Shown here: piece by piece, positions 1-9,363 of the stretch | How positions within the stretch are numbered: position 1 is the stretch's first letter | How the letters are laid out: each line of letters opens with the position of its first letter | Origin: Hyphochytrium catenoides | Lineage: Eukaryota; Sar; Hyphochytriomycetes; Hyphochytriales; Hyphochytriaceae | Assembly: GCA_900088475.1 (NCBI GenBank) | Contig: FLMG01000883.1 | Span: forward strand, 31,716 to 62,061 | Reading direction: 5' to 3' | Length of the DNA: 30,346 bases | Position numbers and translations under genes: made by a program | The notes under the pieces: generated by a model | Database searches by the model: none | Told to the model about the DNA's origin: nothing | What the model saw: only the letters and a program-made list of their open reading frames with translations

Positions 1-245
1 AGAGAGAAACGCCATCTGCTCATTATTTGCTCACTTTCCTTTGTCTCAACATCGCAGCTCTACCCAGCAGCTTGGCCGCCCAGCTGGCATCTTCTTCCTC
101 CTCCTCTATCCACGAACAAAAAAAGCGAGAGAGAAGAGAGAAGCAGTTCCTCAGACACAATAGAAAAAGAACAGAGAGAGAGAAAGACAGCGGCAGAAAG
201 GAGAGCGAAAAGACACTCTTCAGGTCTTTTTCTTCTCAGAACAGG

Positions 246-1430
246 ATGGAGAAGACCATCCCCTCTCCCTCTCTCTTCTTCAAGAAGAGTTCTCCTTTCT
301 TCCTCTTTTCTATCTTCCTTAGTCTCTCTCTTCTTGTCAGGTTATCCTCTTCTCTCCCATCATCTTTCTCTTCTGCGAGAGAAGCTTCGATCATCGCAGA
401 AGGCGAGAGGGAGAAGGCACGTCTCTTTTTCTCTCCGGAAGAGAGAGAACTCTCAGAGCCAAGAGAAGAGAGAAAAGAAAGATCCACCACTCTCTTCTCT
501 TTAGGAAATCGTCCAGACGGAGGAAACGACATAGAGGAAGAACGAGAAAGACATCCACTGGGTGAGAGAGAGAGAGAAGGAGAAGAGACGAAGAGAGAAG
601 AGACGAGAGAAAGAAGAGAGACAACAGGAAGAAGAGAGAGACGTCTTCCGGTCTCTGACGCGGCAGAATGCAAAAAATTTGGAGCTTCCCAGGATGTCAA
701 CGGACTGATCGCCTGCTGCAATGAGTTCGGAGGGGGCGACTTCGTGTCTGGGGCGAGGTGCTGCTCCCTCGCCGCGGACCCGTTTTCTAGCTCGAATCTT
801 TTCGATAAGTGCCGCACCGGTGTTAGGGAGAGTGACGCTCCCCCCGCGTTTCCTCCGTCTCCTCCCTCTTCTTTTCCTACGTTTCCCCCTGGCTTTGGTC
901 CACCTTCTTCCTTTCCTTCTTCTTCTCCCACTCCTCGTCTCTCCGATAAAGAGGAGCCAAAGCCAAGCCCTTCGTCTCCTTCCTCTTCCTCTCCCTCAGC
1001 TTCTCTCTCTCCCTCTCCTTCTCTCTCTCCTTCTCTCTCTCCTTCTCTCTCTCCTTCTCTCTCTCCTTCCTCTTCCCGCTCTCCCACCACATCCACCGGA
1101 GGGAGAGAGGAGACGGAAGAGGGAAAAGAGACTGACAACAAAGGAGGAAAAGACGGCGAAGAAAGGACGTTCCGTCCTCCGTCTTCAAAGGATGGTCAAG
1201 ATGTTGTCACGGGTGATGACGCCTCTCTCCCTTCTACCGGCAAAGACAACTCTCTCTCTTCTTCTGATGATGATGCGTCCTCGTCAGGGTTCCCGGTGGT
1301 GGCGCTGCTGCATCTTTTGCTCTCTTTCTCTATCCTGCTGGGCAGTGTGGCCGTCAGCCTCTCGCATGTCGCCGCTGTCTCGAACAAACCAAGAGAGAGT
1401 GTACTCTTAAAGGCTACACAGAGATGTTGA
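246..1430 (+). CDS. Ser/Pro-rich single-pass surface protein with a six-cysteine cluster
   Basis: I do not recognise a family. The chosen start gives a 394-residue protein opening with a typical signal peptide (MEKTIPSP, then a hydrophobic run FFLFSIFLSLSLLV). An in-frame ATG at position 27 would add 73 mostly charged residues and is less likely. Residues about 40-140 are Arg/Glu-rich. A compact block at residues 142-189 holds six cysteines arranged C, CC, CC, C, the only part that looks like a folded domain. A long Ser/Pro stalk follows, including SLSP units repeated from a 12-base repeat. Residues about 349-376 form a hydrophobic segment (VVALLHLLLSFSILLGSVAV) followed by a short basic tail. 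The arrangement suggests a type I membrane protein with a mucin-like stalk. The tail after the hydrophobic segment argues against a GPI anchor. The opposite strand is also open here, but only as low-complexity sequence. Confidence 0.55.
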   Translation: MEKTIPSPSLFFKKSSPFFLFSIFLSLSLLVRLSSSLPSSFSSAREASIIAEGEREKARLFFSPEERELSEPREERKERSTTLFSLGNRPDGGNDIEEERERHPLGEREREGEETKREETRERRETTGRRERRLPVSDAAECKKFGASQDVNGLIACCNEFGGGDFVSGARCCSLAADPFSSSNLFDKCRTGVRESDAPPAFPPSPPSSFPTFPPGFGPPSSFPSSSPTPRLSDKEEPKPSPSSPSSSSPSASLSPSPSLSPSLSPSLSPSLSPSSSRSPTTSTGGREETEEGKETDNKGGKDGEERTFRPPSSKDGQDVVTGDDASLPSTGKDNSLSSSDDDASSSGFPVVALLHLLLSFSILLGSVAVSLSHVAAVSNKPRESVLLKATQRC

Positions 1431-1465
1431 GGCTAGAATGGAGAGAGGAAGAGCCAGATAGATAG

Positions 1466-1502
<37 letters not shown>

Positions 1503-1821
1503 CAACTACTGCTAGACAGAAAGGTATTGTTCTCACTATTTTAAGAAAGAAAAGTCTGTTAACGCGCCTCAGCAGGAATGTCCTCCCTCTTATCAGGCAA
1601 CATTCTCCTATTTCCCCGCTCTCTCTCTCCTTGTGTCTCTTCTTTGGTAGCTCTCTCTGTGTCTCTCTGTCCGTCTCTCTCTCTCTCTTACTTTCTCTCT
1701 CTGGCGGTCCTGTGGCTGCCTTTTACTGCTGGACATTGTGATGGAGAGTGCCACGCTTCATTCTACACTTTCTTTCTTACTCTCTGTTTGCGGCCTCACG
1801 TCAGTCAGTTAGATGATCCTT

Positions 1822-1864
<43 letters not shown>

Positions 1865-2070
1865 GTCCTCTCTCTGTCTCCCAATTTTGGGCATGAGTCT
1901 CTCCACCTGAATTGTTCCTTTGTGAAGTTCAATGACTCACACTCTTTTCTCCTCTTTCTTCCTAACATATCCTCCTTACTTTTATTGCTGAGAGACTCTG
2001 TCTTCCCTGTTGATGATGATTCATCGGTTGCCTGATGGAGAATAAAATTGAAGACAAACCCTGTCAAGGA
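1431..2070. other. Gene-free stretch with (GA)n and (CT)n microsatellites
   Basis: Nothing convincing codes here. It holds a pure GA run at about 1474-1501 and a pure CT run at about 1824-1860. The short open frames across it are Ser/Leu or Arg/Glu repeats caused by these runs. Confidence 0.7.
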
Positions 2071-2640
2071 CTTGAGAAGCTGCGCTACTCTCCCTCACTC
2101 TCCCGTTCCTCTGTGTGGAGAAGAAGAAACTCTTCGTAACCTCTTTCCTCTGAAGCAACCTCTCTCTCTCTCTCTCTTTTTCTCTCTCTCTCTCTTTCTT
2201 TCTCTTATTATACCGACTTCAGAAGCTGCGCTGCTACTCTCCCTCATTCTCCCGTTCCTCTATGTGGAGAAGAAGAGACTCTTCGTAACCTCTTTCCTCT
2301 GAAGCAACCTCTCTCTCTCTCTCTCTCTCTCTCTTTTTCTCTCTCTCTCTCTTTCTTTCTCTTATAACGACTTCAGAAGCTGCGCTGCTACTCTCCCTCA
2401 TTCTCCCGTTCCTCTATGTGGAGAAGAAGAAACTCTTCGTAACCTCTTTCCTCTGAAGCAACCTCTCTCTCTCTCTCTCTCTCTTTTTCTCTCTCCTTCT
2501 CTCTTTCTCTCTCTCTCTTTCTTTCTCTTATACCGACTTGAGAAGCTGCGCTACTCTCCCTCACTCTCCGTTCCTCTGTGTGGAGAAGAAGAAACTCTTC
2601 GTAACCTCTCTCTCTCTCTTCTTTCTTTCTTTTATAAGGA
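2071..2640. repeat. Four-copy tandem repeat, unit about 146-165 bases
   Basis: The motif GAAGCTGCGCT starts near-identical units at about 2071, 2217, 2371 and 2536. Each unit runs through a shared unique part containing GGAGAAGAAGA and CTCTTCGTAACCTC, then through a CT-rich part of variable length. The spacing varies because the CT tracts differ in length. The units do not keep one reading frame, so this is most likely a non-coding minisatellite. Confidence 0.85.
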
Positions 2641-2750
2641 AGAGGAAGGGACATTCCCCGTCTCCTCGACCGTGAAAGAAGTCAACCCCTATACAGATTG
2701 CAATCTCTCTATTCATTAGCTTTTGTTGCTGAGTAGATAAGAGAGAGAGA

Positions 2751-4313
2751 CTAAGAGGAATAGAGCTCGAAGATCTCTAAGGAGAGAACCAACTTTGGCA
2801 CTCTCTCGATCCAGCGTCCTATCTCCCTGCTTCCCTTGCTCCTCACGACCATATACTCATCCACATCCTCAAGCACTGACCACTTCAAACCTCTGACATT
2901 ATCGATGGCACTCAGCGCCTCACAGAGCTCCGTCAGCACTTCCAGCTTCGCTTGAAAAATCTTCTTTCTTCCCCACCAGCGCGCCATCGTGTACATATAA
3001 AGCACCAGCGTGACCATCGTCCCAATGAAGAAAAGGATGAGGAAAGGCACCATGACCGGGACCGCCCCCAGAAAGAGAAGAACCATCGTGAGGAGCCAGA
3101 GAGAGACGCCAACCAGCTCAGGGAGGAGGAGATACTTCTTCTTCACTGAAAATGACGCGTCGGCACTGTTGAGATCTTCGATACGCGCTTCAAATGACTC
3201 TTGACTCAAGATACCTTCCAGCTCGAGCGGATAGTCGGCCTTGAAAGGGCAGCAGAGCATCGGCGCCATCGTGAGAAAAAGGGAAGAAGAGGAAGAACAG
3301 CAGGAAGAAGAAGCGTCTCTCTCTTTCTCAAATCGCAGCCTGGCGATGACTCGTTTTCTTCTTCTCTCCTGCTGTCCTCCGCCGCCTCTATTTTCTCCGT
3401 CACGATTGTAAGGAAGATGCACGAGGACGGCACGCATTCTTTCCTCGGTGGAGCTTCTTCGCCCGCCTCCTCCTCCCGCTTCTCTTCCTCTTCGATCAAA
3501 GTGGTGGCCTTCTCGATTGTCTCTCTCTCTTTCTTCTCGTCTTTCTCTTCCCATTTCTGGGCCTTCTCCGCGGTGCCACCTCTGTTCTTCTACGTCTTCT
3601 TGACTCAGGAGAGACGTAGAAATGATGTTGGTCCCTAAGTGTCTATCAGGAGAGAGAGAGAGAGAGGCAGAAGAGCGGATAGCCGTGGCCACAGCGATAG
3701 GAAGAGCATGAACGGAAGGTGGCAAAGCTCCGTTTCTCTCTCTTCTTCTCCTCTCTTCCTCCTGCTCCGCTGCTGCTGCTCGCTGTCTCTCTCTCATCGC
3801 CGCTTCTCCTGCTGCTCTTTCCTCTTCTCTTCGTCTCTCTTCTTCTTCGTCTTCGTAGTAATGTGGGATAACCCCAACGGGAGGAGTGCCAAGAATTTGC
3901 TGGTAGAAGCGAGAGGGAGGAGCTTCTCTCTCTCCTCTCTCCCTGTTATCGTCATTGCCATAGCAGGCAGGAGGAGTTTCTATCGTGGGCGCAGAGGAAG
4001 GAGGTAAGGGAGGGAGAGAAGATAGGCCCACGGCGCTGCCTCTGATGTTTCTCCTTCTCTCTCTCTCTTCTTTTCCCTTTAATCCTCCAGAGACTGGCAA
4101 GTGTCTTCTCCAGGAAGACACAGAAGAGGGAAAGGAGGGGCTTTGCCGTGGATGGTCCTCTTTTCTCTCTTCGATGTGTGTGTCTCTCTCTCTTCCAGGC
4201 AAGAGAGGAGAAGAAGGAGAGCGATTCGAGGGAGACGCGCTAGACGCAGAGAAAGGGTTGCGCCCACGTGGTTCTCCTCCTCCTCTTCTTCCCTGGCCGT
4301 TCGCGTGATCCAT
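2751..4313 (-). CDS. ERF4/GOLGA7-like two-helix membrane protein with a long charged N-terminus
   Basis: The frame encodes 520 residues. Residues 1-345 are low-complexity and rich in Arg, Glu and Ser. From residue about 349 the composition changes to an ordinary globular or membrane domain. Residues 354-383 contain a Cys-x-Phe ... Pro-x-Glu-Leu-Glu-Gly ... SerGlnGluSerPheGlu ... IleGluAspLeuAsn pattern (CCPFKADYPLELEG then SFEARIEDLN), which resembles the start of the ERF4/Golgin A7 family. A hydrophobic hairpin follows at residues about 396-443, then a helical segment (LEVLTELCEALSAIDNVRGLKW) that fits the tail of that domain. Known members are accessory subunits of DHHC protein S-acyltransferases at the ER or Golgi. 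The match is from pattern memory, not a search. The start ATG lies in ATTGCAATGG; the true N-terminus could be shorter, since ATGs exist downstream. Confidence 0.5.
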   Translation of the reverse strand: MDHANGQGRRGGGEPRGRNPFSASSASPSNRSPSSPLLPGRERDTHIEERKEDHPRQSPSFPSSVSSWRRHLPVSGGLKGKEERERRRNIRGSAVGLSSLPPLPPSSAPTIETPPACYGNDDNRERGEREAPPSRFYQQILGTPPVGVIPHYYEDEEEERRREEERAAGEAAMRERQRAAAAEQEEERRRRERNGALPPSVHALPIAVATAIRSSASLSLSPDRHLGTNIISTSLLSQEDVEEQRWHRGEGPEMGRERREERERDNREGHHFDRRGREAGGGGGRRSSTEERMRAVLVHLPYNRDGENRGGGGQQERRRKRVIARLRFEKERDASSSCCSSSSSLFLTMAPMLCCPFKADYPLELEGILSQESFEARIEDLNSADASFSVKKKYLLLPELVGVSLWLLTMVLLFLGAVPVMVPFLILFFIGTMVTLVLYMYTMARWWGRKKIFQAKLEVLTELCEALSAIDNVRGLKWSVLEDVDEYMVVRSKGSREIGRWIERVPKLVLSLEIFELYSS

Positions 4314-4884
4314 TGCAATAGTTTATCAAGCTTCAAGGAAAGAAGTGAAGAAAGTCTGAAAAGAGTGAGAAGAAGAGAGAGAGAACGAGAGACAAGAGAG
4401 GTCGAGGAAAGCTCTTTCTGCTCCGCTCTTATGCGGCTGCTGCTTCTCTCCGCGCTGAGAAGAGCTTCTGGCCCTGTCTTTTCTTGGTCTGATTGAGGGA
4501 CACAGCGACACAGCACAGGGTCGACCAGGCAACGGGAGGATCTGAGGGAGAAAGGGAAGAGAAAGAGGAGGGACGAGGGGGAGAGAGAAGAAAGAATCGA
4601 GAGAGAGAGAGAGAGGGATAAACATTCTTGAGAACACGCCGTGCATCTAAACTTTGAAGTCCTGTCTTTCTCTCCGCTGATCTTTGCTCCAATCGTGCGA
4701 TGCTTGTCATCCTGCTCATCCTCTAGCTGGAGAGAGAGACTCTGTGCTGCCTTCCGGCTCTCTTTCTCTCTCCCTTGCTTTCTCGCTCATTGACTTTAGT
4801 CCCATTTTGGCCATAGGGCTAGGTTGTTTGATTGTGGCAATAGCCTGGCTGGCTGGCACAGAGAGAAATCTCTGTGTGTGTGTG

Positions 4885-4915
<31 letters not shown>

Positions 4916-5160
4916 CCAGCCATCAGACAGAGACTGAACGATTGGATGATGCCAAGGGAAGAGAGAAGGAAAAGAGTGCGAAGGGGGGGAAGGGAAGAGA
5001 GAGCTAGCTGTGAAAAGAGAGAGAAAGAGAAGAAAGAGAATGGAAGAGAGAGAGAGAGAGAAAAGAGAGAGAGAGAGCGAGAGAGAGAGCGAGAAAAAAG
5101 AGAGAGAGAGGTGCAGCATGAAATGTCCCCCCTGCTGTCCATCAGTTTCTGACTCTTCCT
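4314..5160. other. Gene-free low-complexity stretch
   Basis: Purine-rich on the plus strand, with a CT run at about 4885-4912 and GA runs at about 5042-5110. The overlapping open frames on both strands are repeat artefacts. This is the 5' side of the minus-strand ERF4-like gene, so a promoter could lie here, but I see no clear element. Confidence 0.6.
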
Positions 5161-6257
5161 CCAATAACCCAATAATTTATAAATGTATGTCCTCTTTTCA
5201 TTCATTTATTGAGGATTTATTGCATGTGAGCATATTTATATCAGTCACTCTTTTTTCTATACTCGGAATGGGGTGTAACTCGTTTTTATAAAATGCCATA
5301 GTGCTTTTATCATAAAAAAGATAGAGCTTTATGGGTTTTTTTGCCATTTTCTGAATACAGTAAGATGATCCGAATAAACAAAAGCATCAAAAGTCTACCA
5401 TTTCCCCATAAAAAGGCAATTACAGAAATACTGTTGACGAGTGGGAAGATATTATCAAAACGCTGGGCTTTATTGCGGATCCTATAGAAGCACCTGACTT
5501 GCCTTTTGTTATAAAGAAGGCTCTGCACAAACGGCAACTAGAACTACTGGTGGGGACGGACAATGACAGCTCTTCTTTTTTATACTCCGTATGTTTTAAC
5601 GTAGGCTCCTGGTGAGGCTGCTGTAAGGCTGCAGTTTGTCCCACTAGTTCGGGAGTCGTGGTGGAGCTATGCAAGGCGCCGTTAATGGTGTGGGACATCT
5701 GGTGAAGCTTCATCAGCAGTGTGGCCGCTCTGCTCTTGATACGCCTGCCTCGGCATCATCTTGGTCAATGGTCCAGTTTTTTGTTGGCCAGCCATCATGG
5801 CTTTTTTATGATTACGCCTTCACGGCAATCTCTCTGGCGATTCATGAAGAAGATGCGCTTCAAAATCCCCTTGAGCAGCTGGTCCTCCGCTCGCTTACCT
5901 CGCGGCGGTCGAGCTTGGTGATGATGACATTGTGGTGGTTGTTGGTTCACCTCCTCCTCCTCCTCCTTCCCTTATTACTATTATTGTTGAGGGGATCACT
6001 ATGGTTTTTCCTTTACTGATGGATGAACGTGGAGCAGATTGAGCTGAAGCCAAGACCAAGGCTTTGTAGCTTTTCTTGTCTCTTCGTCTATTTCCTATTC
6101 ATCTTCTCCTCCTTCTTCTCCTCCTTCTTCTTCCTCTTCTTTTTCTTGGGATGGTATTTGTACTTGTGGCAGCAGTGATAAAAGGCCATTAAACATTATA
6201 AAAAGAAATAGAGATTTTATAGGCACATCTGGTAACTGATCTGATCTATAATTGCCT
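5161..6257. other. AT-rich island, possible decayed mobile element
   Basis: Base composition changes sharply: AT-rich, with few GA/CT tracts at its edges. Near the edges, 5283-5311 and 6177-6205 are an imperfect inverted pair, both running TTTTTATAA ... CTTTTATC when read inward from the left and outward-complemented from the right. These are AT-rich enough that chance is possible. Inside are short stretches that read like normal protein but are broken by stops and frame changes (see the pseudogene entry). The sequence at 6011-6086 resembles 16207-16285, including CCAAGACCAAGGC against AAGAGACCAAGGC, so part of the island is repeated in the window. Confidence 0.4.
5412..6042 (+). pseudogene. 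Degenerate coding remnant in the AT-rich island
   Basis: Two plus-strand windows have normal, non-repetitive protein composition but no shared frame. The first, 5412-5615, reads DEWEDIIKTLGFIADPIE and continues to a stop. The second, about 5914-6042, reads LGDDDIVVVVGS, then a run of six prolines, then VFPLLMDERGAD and a stop. Between them the frame is interrupted. The minus strand at 5420-5713 is also open for 97 residues, so the true strand is uncertain. I cannot name a family. The tail shared with 16.2 kb suggests a repeated element rather than a host gene. Confidence 0.25.
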
Positions 6258-6353
6258 TTAGTTATCATTGTTAACGAAAGACAGGGCGTTAGCGGCTAGA
6301 TTGGCCGTTACGAGGGTGCTGGGCCAACTTATTTGGGGTCCTAGAGAGAAAGG

Positions 6354-6400
<47 letters not shown>

Positions 6401-7044
6401 AGGCCGGAGAGAGAATGAGGGAAGGTCCCATGCACAGAAGATGGGAGAAGGCGGCTCCGAAAGCGTCGACATGCCGCGTGGAGAAGAGCAGAAGGGGACG
6501 GAATGGAGTCTTGGAGACAGAGCGAGCGAGAGAGAGGGGTCGGGCGAGAAGATGAAAGAGAATGGCACCACGCTGAGTCGTCCTCCCTCCTCCTTTCGAC
6601 TTCATCCCCTTCGCAAGCCAGACTGTTAGGCCAAGGAGAGAAGTGCTGTATGAGGGCTGCAACTAACCCTCCTCGTCTCTCTCTGTCTCTCTCTGTCTCT
6701 CTCTGTCTCTCTCTTTCTCTGCCTCTGTCTCTGTCTCTCTCTCTCTTCTCATTGCCCATCCTTCAACTGCGAATTTATACTGCGACCTAGTCAAATGTCT
6801 CGGCTGCAACAAGGGGAACGGCGCTATTCATAGAGGGATAAGGATTCTTCTTGAAGAGTATGGCCAGAACAGAGCTGTAGAATCTCTTCACCTCTGAGTT
6901 CATGTCTCACTGCGTGCTGCCTGTCATCTATAGGCCTTCCTTCTCAATTGTCGTCCCTCTCTCTCTCTCTCTTCACATTCTATACTCCGACGAGAAATGA
7001 AGGGTTAACCACCGAAGTGCAATGCCATAGAAGCATATTAAACC
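6258..7044. other. Gene-free 5' flank of membrane gene A
   Basis: Contains a GA run at about 6357-6399 and CT-rich sequence at about 6678-6750. Frames covering these runs are artefacts. About 260 bases immediately before the ATG at 7045 are of mixed composition and are the likely promoter and 5' leader, but no TATA box or other element is clear. Confidence 0.55.
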
Positions 7045-9363
7045 ATGGGGACAGCAAAGGACAGTGTCTCTCTCTTTCTCTTTCCCTCTTCCTTCTCATC
7101 CTGGTGGTGGAAGGCTTGCAACTCCTCACCCAAAAAAAGTAGAGGGAGAGTGGCTGCGGCTCCTACTGCCTCTCAGACGGATGACTCTTCTCCTTCTTCT
7201 CCTCTGACCTCTCCATCTTCTCCTTCTCCTCTCGTCTCTTCTGCCTCAGCGGCTTCTCTCCTTCTCAGTCTGTTTGGTGACTTTCTCCTTCTCCTTATCA
7301 GCAGCTTTCTCACGGCCGTGGCCTCTCTCTCTCTATATTTTGCTTTTATCATAAGCTTTCCCTCGCCTGCTTCTGTTCCCTGGTGTGAGTCGCGCTGCGT
7401 CCCTTTCTCTTTCTCTCTGAACTGCTCAGGAGCTTTCCCTGTCTCCTCTACGTGCGGCATCACGTCTACCTTCGGTCACTATCTCTATATTATGCTTATC
7501 CAGCACGCCGTCAGTCACTTCGGCCTTGTTCATAGCTATGGCGCGCTCTATCCCGATCGTTATTTTCGGACGAGGAAACGACTCTTCATCGTAGTCTCGG
7601 CACTGACGGTCTTCTCGGACATCATCTACACGGTGCAGGTCATGATCATCGGGAACATTGGCTTCTTTCCCGGTCAGATCGTGTATGTTATGGTCATTCT
7701 CTATCTTTTTGCATCTCATGGCGGCAGAATCAGGAATAACTCCAAGGCATATGTCCGCGGCGTGGCCACGCTTCTCTTCCCCAGTCTGGGCGTCATTCTC
7801 TCTCTTAATGTTCTCTTTCCTCTTCTTCTCCATCGCTGGGATGCCTCTCTCCGGCGCTTTCTCGTTGGCTACGTTCTCCCTGGAATCCTGTTCCTCTTCT
7901 CTCTCGTCACGGAGAAATGTCTCTCTGGCTTGCTTCGGCTGCAGAGACAGAGAGAAGAAGAAAGGAAAAAGAAGAAAGAGAAGAATTCGATGGGAGAAGA
8001 AGGAGAACCAACAGAAAGAGAAGAAGAAAAAGTAGGAAGGAAGGTTCTTGTTTTTTCTGAGAAGAAACAAAGGGCCGAAGAAGAAGACGCAGAAGAAGAG
8101 AGAAGTGAGAAGAAGAAAACAACTGAGGGAAAGAAAGTGAACCCTCTCTCTCCCTCTCCTTCAATGGACCTCTCTGTGAGTCGTCAGAGCACTAAGAGAG
8201 ACCCTGAAATGAAAGAGAGCCATAATTCCCGAAACCCGCACGACTCCAAGGGGAGGAAAGAGCCTAAGAAGCCGTCGTTCATAGCTGAGACATTTGTCGG
8301 AGGAAGAGAGAGAGAGAGAAAGAGTGAAGAAAGAAGAGCAGAGGAGAGAGTGGAAGACTGCAGAAGAGAGGAAGAGACAGAGGGAGAGAAAGAAGAAGGA
8401 GAACTAAGAGTCGACCTTGCTCTCTTTCTGACCTATCACATGTTTCAGTCTGTACAGCTTTGCGCCTCTCTCTCCAATGTGGAGACGAACGGGCTCCATC
8501 TCGTCTCTCTCTCTACGATGACATCCTGCGTAGGATTGGGAGCCACGATTGCTTGGAAGCTCCTCCGTCTCAAGAGAGAAAGAGAGAAGACAGTGGCAGA
8601 GCAGAAGAAGAAAGAGGAGACTGCTGGTGCTTTGAAGAATACGCTGGCGCAGATGGCTGAGAGAGGACAGAGAGAAAGAGAGGAGAAGGAGGTCGAAAGA
8701 AGAGAACGGTTCTCTGCGGCAAAGAAAGAAGAAAGACAAGGATCCGGAAACGAGAAGGAAGAAAGTCATGGCTGCGCTCTTTTATCACCGACAAAAAATC
8801 TGGTAGAGACCGAAATCTCTGTTGCAGATTTGAAACTCTATAGGAATCAGCGCCAGATGAAGATCGTAACGGAAGCGCAGGATGGCGTGGCGCTGTGGCA
8901 GAGAATGGCCGTTAATATGATTATGGGAACAGTGACCTGCATGGGCCTGGTGACCGCGGTCATTTTGTGCAGAAATTTTGTCCACACAGGTCTTCTCCGC
9001 AGCGAGACGTGCCCTCTCTCTCCCCAGACTTCTTCTTCTTCCTCTTCGTTCTCTCTCTCTTCTCCTTCTTATTCTCCAAACGAGAAAGAAGACCAATCGG
9101 CCCGCTTTCCTTGGGAGTCTGCAGATTCTCTGTGGAGCTCTCTCGACGTCAGGACCGAGTATTTTCTCTATATCTTGGCAGTGGTGGCGGTTCTCTTACT
9201 CTTTATTGGCTGCTTAGAGGTGCTGGGCTTCCGTGTGCTGAGGCTGTGGAAGAAAGGAAGAAGAGAACGAATGAGAGACGCAATGGTTCTCTCTCTCTAT
9301 CTTGGGCCGTATATGAGTACTAGTCTTCTCTTTGCGATACTGACAGGACCGCAGTCCTGCTAG
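7045..9363 (+). CDS. Polytopic membrane protein A (about 11 predicted helices), family unknown
   Basis: The 772-residue product is a multi-pass membrane protein with a close full-length paralogue at 17933-20983, the strongest evidence that it is real. Hydrophobic segments lie at about residues 79-104, 140-163, 178-202, 210-224, 238-262, 271-293, 456-475, 487-508, 621-645, 706-728 and 747-768. After the first helix is a cysteine loop, WCESRC ... NCSG ... STCG, kept in the paralogue and likely disulfide-bonded outside the cytoplasm. Residues 297-452 and 508-610 are charged Lys/Glu-rich loops, poorly conserved and probably cytoplasmic. The best-conserved parts are the GNIGFFPGQI stretch, the ALFLTYHMFQSVQLCASLSN stretch, LWQRMAVNM and the end, Ser-Cys. 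The ATG at 7045 sits in ACCATGG. A transporter or receptor role is possible, but I recognise no signature. Confidence 0.8.
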   Translation: MGTAKDSVSLFLFPSSFSSWWWKACNSSPKKSRGRVAAAPTASQTDDSSPSSPLTSPSSPSPLVSSASAASLLLSLFGDFLLLLISSFLTAVASLSLYFAFIISFPSPASVPWCESRCVPFSFSLNCSGAFPVSSTCGITSTFGHYLYIMLIQHAVSHFGLVHSYGALYPDRYFRTRKRLFIVVSALTVFSDIIYTVQVMIIGNIGFFPGQIVYVMVILYLFASHGGRIRNNSKAYVRGVATLLFPSLGVILSLNVLFPLLLHRWDASLRRFLVGYVLPGILFLFSLVTEKCLSGLLRLQRQREEERKKKKEKNSMGEEGEPTEREEEKVGRKVLVFSEKKQRAEEEDAEEERSEKKKTTEGKKVNPLSPSPSMDLSVSRQSTKRDPEMKESHNSRNPHDSKGRKEPKKPSFIAETFVGGRERERKSEERRAEERVEDCRREEETEGEKEEGELRVDLALFLTYHMFQSVQLCASLSNVETNGLHLVSLSTMTSCVGLGATIAWKLLRLKREREKTVAEQKKKEETAGALKNTLAQMAERGQREREEKEVERRERFSAAKKEERQGSGNEKEESHGCALLSPTKNLVETEISVADLKLYRNQRQMKIVTEAQDGVALWQRMAVNMIMGTVTCMGLVTAVILCRNFVHTGLLRSETCPLSPQTSSSSSSFSLSSPSYSPNEKEDQSARFPWESADSLWSSLDVRTEYFLYILAVVAVLLLFIGCLEVLGFRVLRLWKKGRRERMRDAMVLSLYLGPYMSTSLLFAILTGPQSC

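Noticed and set aside
236-1141. 301-residue minus-strand frame opposite the first gene
   Set aside because: Composition is Glu/Arg/Ser from CT repeats; it has no signal peptide, helix or cysteine block, unlike the plus-strand frame.
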